DNA of 64,000 nucleotides. Source: Pyrenochaeta sp. MPI-SDFR-AT-0127. Taxonomy: Eukaryota; Ascomycota; Dothideomycetes; Pleosporales; Cucurbitariaceae. The position numbers were made by a program, and so were the translations under genes. The notes beneath the pieces are model-generated. The model worked only from the letters and a program-made list of their open reading frames with translations, did no database searches and was not told the DNA's origin. The stretch lies in assembly GCA_020747015.1 (NCBI GenBank), contig JAGTJM010000070.1, positions 1 to 64,000 on the forward strand, in the 5' to 3' direction. The stretch's first letter is position 1, and each line of letters begins with the position of its first letter. This document shows, piece by piece, positions 23,514 to 33,472 of the stretch.

Positions 23514-24380
23514 ATGGCTCCACGCAACTATGGGATACTGCGTGCCACAGGTGCTCACCACGCGGATCGTGGTGGTATAGAGCGGCGTAGTCGCAATGCT
23601 CACACAGGTGCTAGTATAAATACTCATCGCTCTATTGTTAGTCGAGATCATCGTGTTATGGATGCACTCTTTAGGAACTATCACCGCGAACGAACCGGAG
23701 AGCGAAGCTGGCAGGCACGCAATGTGCCACTCAGTAAACGATCCCCAAACGGCACGACTGGTGATTATAGCTTGCCCCACGGTCAATCAGCTGTGCGCCA
23801 TGATCATCTCGTAAGGCCTTATCCTCAACGTGGCCGTTGCGGGAGGTCTCAGGAGAGCCTCGACTACATTGACGATCGTGGTGGTAGAGGAGAATTGCCC
23901 AAGCCGCAGGCTGGCACAGGTCCACGACGATCGGCGGTGCATTTGACATTCAACAGCATCGACGATGAGATGGATACCACGAACAGCCTCAGGACCTCAA
24001 CCATGCCTAACAAGGCCGACGTCAACTTCACCCAGCAGTCGGCTCTCTTCTGTGATACCCAATCGCAACAACGCCCTACTGCATCCATCGTCCCTCGGCC
24101 TCCCTCCTCCAACTCTCCTTCTCATCCTTTCGCCGCACTTGCTACATTCCCTAGTTCGGTACGCTTGGTCAATCTACCCACCCATGTCGTTACTTCTATG
24201 AACGAAATCAAGCCCAAACGACTCGTTAACAACTACCGTGGCAAAGATCCCATAAAGAGGCTGGTAACAAACAAGAAGCTACAGGCCATCTTCGCTGGTA
24301 GAGGTTTCCCAAGGGACAGGAAGAAAGCCTTGGAAGACAGACCTGACCTACGTATGGCCGTTAGCAGGATCACTAAATGA
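23514..24380 (+). CDS. Unknown basic, low-complexity protein
   Basis: Single-exon frame of 288 codons starting at ATG (MAPRNYGILRATG). The N-terminal half is rich in Arg, His and Gly; the middle is Ser/Pro/Thr-rich (SSNSPSHPF); the last about 70 residues look most structured and basic (NEIKPKRLVNNYRGKDPIK, then RGFPRDRKKALEDRP), which might bind nucleic acid. No known domain recognised. The opposite strand also has shorter open frames, so coding status rests on length and on the ordered C-terminus. It is probably a lineage-restricted nuclear protein. Confidence 0.55.
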   Translation: MAPRNYGILRATGAHHADRGGIERRSRNAHTGASINTHRSIVSRDHRVMDALFRNYHRERTGERSWQARNVPLSKRSPNGTTGDYSLPHGQSAVRHDHLVRPYPQRGRCGRSQESLDYIDDRGGRGELPKPQAGTGPRRSAVHLTFNSIDDEMDTTNSLRTSTMPNKADVNFTQQSALFCDTQSQQRPTASIVPRPPSSNSPSHPFAALATFPSSVRLVNLPTHVVTSMNEIKPKRLVNNYRGKDPIKRLVTNKKLQAIFAGRGFPRDRKKALEDRPDLRMAVSRITK

Positions 24381-25216
24381 GCTACGGTTATTCGATGATT
24401 TTTGCAATGCAGTAAGGAAGAGATGAAACAGAACATGCATAATGGTGCTAGGAATGGCTGAGTTGCGGGAAGCGATGTTTGCCATTGCACTACGGTCTTC
24501 TTTCTAGCATTTTCCCTGTTGCACTTCAATGGCGTTCTTGCTCTGCACCTTCGACTTCTTTACATCGCGTCGTTGTCCTAGTCTCCTTGACTAGCACGAA
24601 CGAGCTTGTGTTGAAATAGTCTACTGGCCTTGACTAGTCGATTTTGGTTTGTGAATTTGGGCGGATAGTCCTGCAAGGCTCTAATGATTTCTTTCTAGCA
24701 AGATGGGATAGGAAGAGTTGGGAAGAGCTGGTACTTGTTTTCTGTCTTCTTTCATGCGAACACGATCATACACGATGCAGACACTACGATTATGAATGAA
24801 GTTCCACCCAAGGTGAATGATAACCACGAGTCCTAGCTTGTAGTGTTGCCATCTTAAGAAAGTATAGTTGGAGAGGTCGTGGTAGGATTGATGACGTCCC
24901 GAGCGGCGCGTGTGAGATGTGGAAGTCTGTGCTCGCGCCTAGAGCTCTTCCCATCTCCTACAGTTGTCAGTCCACCAACAATTACCGGCAACCACAATGT
25001 CACGCACAGCTATACCACGTTTGGCTTTACACCTGAGTTTCAGGAGGTCATTATGTGTGAATTCTAGAGCAATTGAGTCGCCATGTCGACATCTGTACGG
25101 ACACCTACCTGCTTGATGCTAGATCGTTCTTAGGCAGCTCTGCTCACACCCCCATCAGCAATCTTTCCCGCGCCTCGACTCTGAAACCCCCTTCACATCC
25201 AATTCGAAGCTTCTCC
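24381..25216. other. Intergenic region with a possible first exon of the RRF1 gene
   Basis: Includes an ATG at 24891 (MTSRAARVRCG), which looks like a mitochondrial presequence and could be spliced (for example a GT near 24910 to the AG near 25134) to the recycling-factor frame. I cannot prove this junction. Otherwise no gene seen. Confidence 0.35.
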
Positions 25217-25974
25217 ATGAGCGCCCTGCTTCAAAAGAAAGCCGGCAAAGCGAACCTAAAGCACGCACGATCCGACTCAGCCCCGCCCGTTAACAATGCC
25301 GGTGCACTCACGCCGACCGATGAGGCTTACGATGTTTCAAACCTGGAAACACAGATTCTCAAGGCTATTGAGAAGCTTACACATGAGTTGAGTCAATTAC
25401 GTGGTGGAGGTAAACTCAACCCGGAGATTGTGGAGAGCTTGAAGGTGCAACTTGGCACAGCAGGGCAGGGGAAGGATGGCAAGGAGAGTGTAAGGCTAGG
25501 AGACATTGCACAGGTTGTGCCGAGGGGGAGGGTGTTAAACGTTGTTTGTGGAGAAGAAGCAGTACGTTTTATCTATTCTTGTTCCCCCCATCTGAGGACT
25601 AGGCACAACTAACTATTTACCAGCACATTAAACCTATAACATCTGCCATTGCCGCATCCCCACATTCCCTCACTCCGCTTTCCCCCGAGTCCTCCAACCC
25701 TCTTACAATCCAGGTCCCGCTGCCTCCACCAACAGGTGAGTCGCGGCGCGCTGCTGTCGAATCGGCAATAAAGGCTTCAGAGAGGGCAGATAAGTGGATA
25801 CAGACGGCACGGCAAGAGCATAATAAGAAGCTGAGAAAGTATGAGCTGAACAGGGACGTGCTACCAGATGATTTGCAGAAGGCCAAAAAGAGGATGGAGG
25901 AAGTCGTCAAGAAGGGTCATACCGAGATTAAGAGGATCTCAGATGGGGCCAAGAGGGTGCTTGAGAGTCAGTAG
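25217..25974 (+). CDS. RRF1: Mitochondrial ribosome recycling factor
   Basis: Releases mitochondrial ribosomes from mRNA after termination, together with mitochondrial EF-G2. Exons 25217-25561 and 25624-25974 (phase-0 intron) give 231 residues from the first in-frame ATG. The RRF fold is visible: a helical bundle with TQILKAIEKLTHELSQLRGG, then domain II near VRLGDIAQVVPRGRVLNVVC, SAIAASPHSLTPLSPES and LTIQVPLPPPTGESRRAAVE, closing with the long helix ADKWIQTARQEHNKKLRKYE. The frame is open upstream back to 25073 and encodes Arg/Ser-rich sequence (SNLSRASTLKPPSHPIRSFS), which looks like part of a targeting sequence. The true start is therefore probably in an upstream exon, perhaps at 24891. 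Confidence 0.88.
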
Positions 25975-27127
25975 ATTGGTTCATAACAAACCAAGAAGGC
26001 GGATGGGCAAGGCATGACGTCCTGTTCAGAAGGCTTCTGTAGAGTATTGAGGCCATGGCAGTTTCATTGTATAATACACAGGTGCATAGCGAATCGATCA
26101 GCATTCCGAACGCTTTCCAACGTACAGGTGAAAGCGCAGTGCTGCGGTACATCATCTGCGTGTATCAATGTAATGTCTTGCAGACACCACATTAAACTGC
26201 GCCTTATCGTCCAACCTTTTTGTACCGAGCAACTTTCCAGCTGACACAGAGGCAAGGGGGAAACTACCAGACACTTGACATCCTAAGAGGCTGACATCTC
26301 AACATCGGGGAAGCAATCGGCACTTTCTCCCAGAATACTGTGCTGCGCCTATCGGCTTACCCCACAACCTAAAGATGCCCGAGTTTCTCGGGATTCCCGC
26401 ACGCAATTGCTGTCGCACAGTGCTTACGGTTTCCCTAGATTGACGCAGATTGCGAGAACGAAGGCGAACAAATGAGCTGGCTGGTTTCTTGTCTTATGCA
26501 AGCACGAATGCCGTGGCAGTGACAGTTTAACACTAATTGCGCGCTTCGAGTAGCGATATTGATGGGTGACAACGAATGCCTGGCCACCTCACCTTAGCTC
26601 AGCCACGCCTTTACATCACCGATGATCAACCACCGTCCAAGGCATTGCGCATACCTGGTGATTGCTCGATTGCGCAGTCAATGTGTCAAGCGCTGTGGAG
26701 AGCCACGCCTGTGACAGGCTCGAGGCTCATGATGTCGGCTCAGGCAACCGACTTTACCTCGTCAGAGATGTCCATGTTGTTGCAACCAACTTCCTCGGGC
26801 AGACGAGATCTTCCCTGCGGTCAGCACCGAGACAGCCTCGCTGTGGCCGACAGACCGCCTCCGCCATGTCACCGAGCCACCGAGCCGGGCCTAAACATAG
26901 GATGCACTGAACTCAGATCTGCCCGCAATCTTGCAACGTCAGCGTCGTATGTAAAGCGGATCTCCCCGGATTTCTCCCAGATCTTTGGACATTTTCTCAA
27001 AATTTGTCGCCTACGCCAAGTGCAATCACACGACTGAGCTTGAGGGGAAGCCGACGAAGATCTACCGGCCCTTGATTTTCGGTGACAAGAAGTAGTTTCT
27101 GGCCCTGGCAAATCCGGACATGGCATT
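25975..27127. other. 1.15 kb intergenic region
   Basis: Between two plus-strand genes. A 153-codon frame at 26576-27037 lacks any recognisable motif and overlaps similar frames on the other strand, so I do not call it. Confidence 0.45.
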
Positions 27128-28393
27128 ATGACACCACTCGGCGGCATTGGTCTGCTAGCTATCCAGAAGCGATTTCCAGCGCCCATACCTGAGGCTGCAA
27201 CACGCACCTCACCACCAACGAGAGCAAGTCTCACAACCGAAGGAGGTTTCTTAGAAGCATGGGCGCAAGGCTACAACGTGGGAAGCCTGATCATCTTGAT
27301 CTTGATCGTGTTTTGCAACTACCGATCAGGAACATGGCTGCATAAGCTAATACTCCTCGAAGTAAGTTCAATAGCGTTGGCATGGTCACAAACAAGTGCT
27401 GATGATCCAAAGCTCGTCCTCGCTCTGTGGCACGGCACGTTTATCTTTGTCGACGACCCGGCATATGGATTGTACCTTTCGACCACCGCAACTCTTCTCT
27501 TCATATCATACTTCCTCCATAATGTCGTCTCTTGGCTCAAGATCCGCCCCTTCCTCCCGCGATGGGGTTCTCGCCTCTTCATCATTTCCCTGATCTGTGT
27601 CCAACCCTTCTGGGTTGCAGAGGCCTGGTCCAACTTCTCCTACTTCAACTCCCTCAGTTCTGATGCAAACGTACGCATGCGGCCCTGGGAAGCTTTATTT
27701 CGCGACCCCTGGTGGATATTCACAACTTGGAAGTTGGTTGACTCCATCAAGAAGACATATGGCTTCAGGCTTTGGGCACTGATGCAGATCAACACGCGGT
27801 TTGGTGTCATGCTGCTCTGCATGGCACTCTCCATAGCCTTCTTGCTTACTGATGTGGCAGTCAGTGGCGCAAAATTAGCAGCAAGCAGCGGGATCAATCC
27901 GTACTGGCGGTTTGCCCTCGTGTTCAAATGTGCATCGGACACCATTTTCCTCGACGACTTCAAGTCTGTTCTGGACGATATCATTGCCAGGAAGTTCAGC
28001 TCGACAAATGGCACTGTACATCGAGGGTCTATTGCAGGCTCCAGTAGTAGCGGCCGAAATCATTCACGATCCCCCCACCGAGGCGAAGATTTTATCGAAT
28101 GCAGCTCTCTCGAGAGCCCGTTTAATGCGCCGGTATATAGCGACATATCTTCACAAGCAACAACATCAAAACCCAAGTACTTGTTTCCGTTTTCGAAGAA
28201 GAGAAGGATAGAAGTACCAAAAATACACATCCAGCAAGAGTCCTCAGGACCTTCACGGGTCAGACAGTCCAACTATGATAGTTGGGGTAGCGATGGTCCA
28301 GTGTTGCCCAGGGCGGCGCATACCGTACACGGCAACGAGCCAATGAGAGCGAACCAGAGCGACGTGAATCTGACGATTGGAAGAATCGTATGA
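27128..28393 (+). CDS. Polytopic fungal membrane protein, function unknown
   Basis: Single-exon gene of 421 codons. About seven hydrophobic segments can be seen between residues 45 and 275, for example VGSLIILILIVFCNY, LYLSTTATLLFISYFLHNVV, RLFIISLICVQPFWVAEAW and FGVMLLCMALSIAFLLTDVA. Aromatic loops contain conserved-looking stretches such as FNSLSSDANVRMRPWEALFR. The last about 120 residues form a Ser-rich, basic cytoplasmic tail. The layout recalls fungal seven-helix proteins, but I see no PTH11 or RTA1 signature and give no function. The long open frame, ATG context and clear membrane topology make it a convincing gene. Confidence 0.85.
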   Translation: MTPLGGIGLLAIQKRFPAPIPEAATRTSPPTRASLTTEGGFLEAWAQGYNVGSLIILILIVFCNYRSGTWLHKLILLEVSSIALAWSQTSADDPKLVLALWHGTFIFVDDPAYGLYLSTTATLLFISYFLHNVVSWLKIRPFLPRWGSRLFIISLICVQPFWVAEAWSNFSYFNSLSSDANVRMRPWEALFRDPWWIFTTWKLVDSIKKTYGFRLWALMQINTRFGVMLLCMALSIAFLLTDVAVSGAKLAASSGINPYWRFALVFKCASDTIFLDDFKSVLDDIIARKFSSTNGTVHRGSIAGSSSSGRNHSRSPHRGEDFIECSSLESPFNAPVYSDISSQATTSKPKYLFPFSKKRRIEVPKIHIQQESSGPSRVRQSNYDSWGSDGPVLPRAAHTVHGNEPMRANQSDVNLTIGRIV

Positions 28394-29398
28394 AAAATAA
28401 CTTGTAATAGTTCATTACATGACAGCCCATAAAGAGAATGGCCAACGGCACTCTGTGGGGTTATAACCTTGGACCTTATGCTTTTGGCTCTCGCTCGAAC
28501 ACGTCATCTTGTGTCCTGGCACTCATAAACAAGAGAGCCTTCGCCAACTCAAAAGAACCACAGGCCATGATTTGTGCTTCAAAGGCAGTGTCGCCGGCCG
28601 TCCCTGTATGCCTAGAGCATTGGAGCTCAGAGATTGTCGTTTGATAAATTACTGCTAAAGATAGGAACGCCCAAAAGAAGCATGGAGTAAGCATATAAGA
28701 CTGAATGGGGAGTGTCAGGGTCATCTTTTTCTTCAGAGACGTACTTGGCCAGCGAGGAATAGTGTGATTTGCATGGAATCGTTTTATACCCAAACGCGTG
28801 TATCAATACAACATATCAATACCTTCCAAACATGTTCACCTAAGGCTGTTGAACGAGTGTGCATGATAATGGTCATTCAATGATTAAATCGAATCAAAAA
28901 CATATATTATCTGACTACCTACGCATCAAAGGGATGCTGGTACAGTTAACCCTCGCAAGCTTCTCTGTTCTGGAGCTAACACGTTATTCTCCATACGGCA
29001 TCTTCTAGGCCGTTTTAGGTAATTACGCGAACGAAGTTGGAAGCGAAGTTCCCGTCCCACAAGGCTGAGCTTACTTCCCAAACCCGTCCATGCTCTCAAG
29101 CTTGACCTGTTTCAGTTTCACGGGCTCCTTCATTGGACCGCTCGCGTATTTGTCGTCGTTGGATGTAGGGACACGCAATAGCAAACAATGCTTATGGATG
29201 GGAGGTGTGACGAGAGTCATGCAGGATTGTAGTAGGGCTCAAAGTGTACTGGACTATAGTTGCCTAAATGAAAGACATAAAATGGCGACGGAAGACTTAC
29301 ATCGAACTCACCATCATTAGCACACTGGCTTCGCTCTGCAGCTCGAGAATAGCCATCGCTGACTTTTTGCATTGTACTGCAGCCCAGCGTCGAAGAAC
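28394..29398. other. 1.0 kb intergenic region
   Basis: Between two plus-strand membrane-protein genes. No gene-like open frame recognised; presumably contains the RTA1-like gene promoter and leader. Confidence 0.5.
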
Positions 29399-30499
29399 AT
29401 GGCAACACCAACCACTACCTCTATTCCCTCCTCTACAAACTCAACATCATCACCTTCGTGTACAACCGCAGTCCCTGATCGATATGGCTATGTCCCTGCC
29501 GATGCATGTAACGCGCAATGGGCATACAGTCCCTCCTTTACTAGCGCGGTCGCCTTCTCCGTAGTTTTCGGGCTCGCTACTCTCTCCCACATACTCCTTG
29601 CAATCTTGCACCGCAAACCGTTTTGCTGGGTGATCATTATGGGCACTGTGTGGGAGCTATCTGCCTTCATTCTACGTTCTCTTGCCTCACACAACCAGCA
29701 GAACAGCACATACGCAATCATATCGCAAATACTATTTCTCCTTACGCCGCTGTGGATCAACGCATTCGTTTACATGACTACGGGACGGCTCGTGTATATG
29801 TTGCATCCAAACAAAAGTATCTGGAAATTCAAAGCGGTCAGCATGGGAAAGTGGTTCGTGTGGCTGGACATTCTCAGCTTCCTCGTCCAGGCTGCGGGAG
29901 GCCTAATGCTGAGCCCGGAGTACGAGCCGAACATTACGGATATCGGGAAGACAATCTACATGAGCGGTCTTGCGTTGCAGCAATTCTTTATTCTACTTTT
30001 CCTCGCGCTAATTGTGCGCTTCCATCTCGATGCTCTGAATCTGGATGGTCAGGGACTTTTATGCAGCCAGACTGGCAACGGAAACAAGCGGTGGAGATAT
30101 CTTACATACACGCTTTACACAGTCCTCGTTCTCATCACGATGCGTATCATCTTCCGGGTTGTGGAGTTCTCGGGCGGCATGGATCCCAAAGTCAACCAAC
30201 TGCCGTACAAAGAAGGCTTCGCACTAGGCCTGGACGCGTTCCCAATGGCGTTGGCAGTAGTGTTATTTGCCTTGGTGCATCCCGGGTTGGTATTGAAGGG
30301 CTCGGAGAGCGAGCTACCCTCGCGGATGGAGAAGAAGGCAAATAAGAAAGCGAAAAGGGAAGCAAAGAAAATACTGAGACAGGCAAAGAACGCGGGTTTA
30401 GCAGAAGGTATGCATAACAGCCCTATAAATGTAAGGAAGAGCAACGAGAACCTCGGAAGTGAGAGTATGGAGATGGAGAGTGCGAGAAGAACTGATTAG
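29399..30499 (+). CDS. RTA1-like seven-helix membrane protein
   Basis: Member of the fungal RTA1/RSB1 family of lipid-translocating or stress-resistance membrane proteins (7-aminocholesterol and sphingoid-base resistance in yeast). Single exon, 366 residues from ATG 29399. After a Ser/Thr-rich N-terminus come YGYVPADACNAQWAYSPSF and seven hydrophobic segments. RTA1 hallmarks include GTVWELSAFILRSLASHNQQ, the helix starting with ISQILFLLTPLWINAFVYM, then LDILSFLVQAAGGLM and IIFRVVEFSGG with a following aspartate-rich region (GLDAFPMALAVVLFALVHPG). The C-terminal tail is strongly basic (KKANKKAKREAKK). Substrate is unknown. Confidence 0.92.
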   Translation: MATPTTTSIPSSTNSTSSPSCTTAVPDRYGYVPADACNAQWAYSPSFTSAVAFSVVFGLATLSHILLAILHRKPFCWVIIMGTVWELSAFILRSLASHNQQNSTYAIISQILFLLTPLWINAFVYMTTGRLVYMLHPNKSIWKFKAVSMGKWFVWLDILSFLVQAAGGLMLSPEYEPNITDIGKTIYMSGLALQQFFILLFLALIVRFHLDALNLDGQGLLCSQTGNGNKRWRYLTYTLYTVLVLITMRIIFRVVEFSGGMDPKVNQLPYKEGFALGLDAFPMALAVVLFALVHPGLVLKGSESELPSRMEKKANKKAKREAKKILRQAKNAGLAEGMHNSPINVRKSNENLGSESMEMESARRTD

Positions 30500-30617
30500 T
30501 TAAATTGCCTCATTCTGAGTAACGCACTCAGATCTTTCTTCGAGATTGCATGGCTGTATAGAAGAATTCTGAAATAATAAGTATATTGCAAAATTTCTCG
30601 ATTTCAGTCCAATGCTC

Positions 30618-32734
30618 TCATATCCAGCCACAAGGTGCCCGTTTTGCTGTAGGAGGAATATTTGTCGACATACCGGAGTCTCTGGAGCCGGACACTCGCC
30701 AGCCCCTCTCAGGTAGTAACTTAATGCGGACCTTCTTTGTCCCTTTTTCACTGTTCCATGTTGAAGGAGCTGCCAGGTGGCTTTGCGTTTCTTTCGGCAG
30801 GCTGTAGATAAGTGTAGGCATAGCTGATGTCTTCCAGACCCCCGTTGCTGCGTTTTTCGATGTCTTGATGATTGTTGAAATTAAGAAAATAAAGCTGAGC
30901 AAAAGAAGCAAGAGTGGGAAGATCAGCCACTCCCATTTAATTGAGACGAACTTTTCCCTGCTATATGCTTCGCCAGAGACCATCTCTTTACTGACGGAGG
31001 ATCTGATGACGTTGGTCATCGCTAATGCTAACCTTTCCATATGTTGCGTGAGATTATGCGGCGCTTGCCATGGGAAATAATGGAGAGTGCGGAGAGAGGG
31101 GCCATCGTCGAAATTTTGGAACCTCAGACGAGGGACAGACGAGACAGTATCCGCAGCATAATACGCGGGAAACAAATCGTCAAAGATATTTATAGCACCA
31201 GACACTGTGACATTGTTGACCCCGTAACGTTGGCTGGAGATTGTCGAGTTAGAGTAATCGTTCCTTCTCTCAACACGCTCAATGGTGACGTTCTCTTTGT
31301 AAACAATTTCGAACCCACCGCCCTCGTCTTCTGGATAGGGCCAGCTGTCCCATGGCGATGGTCCGGTGGATGTGTTATAGAAAGTGGACACAACTTCTTC
31401 GTTGTACCTTCCCCAATCATAGGATGATTGAATAGTTTGGACGCACCACAAAAGAACGCACTCATGAATCACAGGCGGCTCTTGACGGTATACGCTTTCT
31501 ACACCATTGACTGCCGAGACGATCAAATTATCGAAAATCGGGTTACGATTGTCCTTGAAAGCCACTGAACCGACGTTAAAGAAGCGTTCTTTCAACGAAG
31601 GTCCAGTAAGTGGAACGAAACGGACCAGTAAAGCCTCACCCTTGAGGTTTGTTGCATTCGTTTCATTGACGCTATATCCCGATAAAAGTATTGGGTTTTC
31701 GCTCGTTGCATTAAGGAAGTGACCACAGACAGTCCCAGTCGGATAAGGGACGTCACGAAGAGGCCCTTCCCAGTGAGTACTCCAATCAACCGTAGTATTC
31801 AAACATGCCAAAGTGACATTGATCAGGGTAGATATCTCTGTGCACTGACTACACACAGCAAGTGTTTCGTAAGGTGGCCAAGTGCAATTGCTGGTAGGAC
31901 ATGACAGCGGTATCTCAGGACGAGTTCCATTTCCAAATGCGACAGGTTGTGTTCCATTGCCATAGAAGAATTCCTGGATGACAGGGCGCAGATGTCTGTT
32001 GTTATGGGTCCTTTCGAAACCTTGACGATATTCTTGGATGTGGACTGGGTCATAAAAAACCACTCTCGGAATCTCGCCTCGGGTTGCCTGCAGAGCCCAC
32101 TGATCTGGGAAGACGACCACTTGCTGGAAAAACGTATCAATGGCAAGCAGCAGCATAACTAATAGGGCGCCTAGAGCTGCTAGACTTCGGCCCTTCGTGC
32201 GATATAGAAGGAGTGCAGCACCCCAGGGCCGCGTGATGCCTTGTCGAAGATCTCGAAATCCCACATAGCCTTAGAGCTATAAAACCAATTCCACTTTAAC
32301 TGGCCTAATGCCTCCGATGTTGGGACAATAAGAGCGGCAGAAGCGACCTTCCCAAGTATGTTTGCAAAGGTAAGGAGCTCTTCGCTATTGGCCATTTTTC
32401 TTTTATCAATGCATAGATACACTCCAATAATTGTACCCATGCATACTGCACTAACAACCCAGCTAGTTATTTCGAACAGCCACCTCTTAAAGATATTTTG
32501 AGAAGCATTATATTCCGCTAACTTTCTCTCCAAACGTTGTGTAAAATCTAGGGAATGCTGTTCGCCCGCATAAGGAACGGAAGGACTTGACATGTCGTTC
32601 TCCTTTTGGCGCCCTACACGTAAGAAAGGTCGTGAAGGCTGGTGCTGCTTGATGCTACGCGAACTTGGACGGTCTGTTGACGTGGCTCCTGAATCCGCGC
32701 AGGTTCCAGTCGCCGTACGAATAGCATAGTGCAT
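30618..32734 (-). pseudogene. DUF3176 membrane protein, copy 1, with a single-base frameshift
   Basis: Fungal-specific DUF3176 family, function unknown. The 5' part (32734-32230) encodes QRLERKLAEYNASQNIFKRW, two membrane segments and MWDFEIFDKASRG; the 3' part, to 30618, continues from PWGAALLLYRTKGRS in the next frame. Compared with the neighbouring copies (GGCCCCTGGGG-like), one C is missing near 32228, which breaks the frame; everything after it is open for about 540 codons. The ectodomain has many N-x-S/T sites and paired Cys (CPTSNCTW, CSQC); a last membrane helix (WLIFPLLLLLLSFIFLIST) precedes a tail ending in GWI. One base change in an otherwise intact gene suggests very recent loss or a sequencing error. 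Confidence 0.85.
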
Positions 32735-33472
32735 TAGGTCGAGATAACGATGATATTAAAATAAGTTCGTAGTTGTTGTAGGACAGCTCAATGTCATCAG
32801 AAACAGAAGTCGTTAAAGATGTTTTAGAATGTGCCAGTCTCATTCAAGGATAACACAAGGCTCGGAGTCGTGGGGGCTTGAAAGTTGTATCAAAAAGAGA
32901 CGAAGTATTGTAGATTGAGGTCTTCTGAGGCCGAGACAATGTAATATCAAGTCATACCGATACTGCTGGACAGCCCGAACTGTTGGATTCGGGCAACCAG
33001 CCGCCCATACAGCGCACTCGACCGTTGATAGTACATTAGCGCTTAGCTGCATGCGATGCTACAATAGGCTGTCTTTATTACTGGATCACTCAGTCGAAAC
33101 GATGAGGTAGAGTACTCCTAGTGTTGACGCTGCGGCACAGTCCCAGGGTAATCTGGTGCTTCAAAATAGGTCAGCCTCGTTGTTCCGTGCTTCCTGAGAA
33201 ACATGTCCTAGTTACTCTAGCCAATGGGACAGTTCATCTAGCCGCCTAAGGCTTAATCATCCGATCGTTCAAGCCCAAAGCGGGATGGGCGTGCGAACAA
33301 CAAAGAATGTTGGGTTGGTAAGTCCTCTAAAACATTCTCTCAAGAGTGTTCTCAAGCAGTTGGAAGAGTCTCCGAACAATAATGCATATGAAACCTCTAG
33401 AATTACAGATCTCAAGAAAAGAGCTATTGAGGTTTATGTTACTATGTTTATGCTTTGCTAGAAGTTACACAA
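32735..33472. other. Intergenic region between DUF3176 copies 1 and 2
   Basis: 0.74 kb, upstream of copy 1 and downstream of copy 2. No gene recognised. Confidence 0.5.

Noticed and set aside
26576..27037. 153-codon plus-strand open frame
   Set aside because: Random-looking composition; comparable frames occur on the opposite strand of the same DNA.
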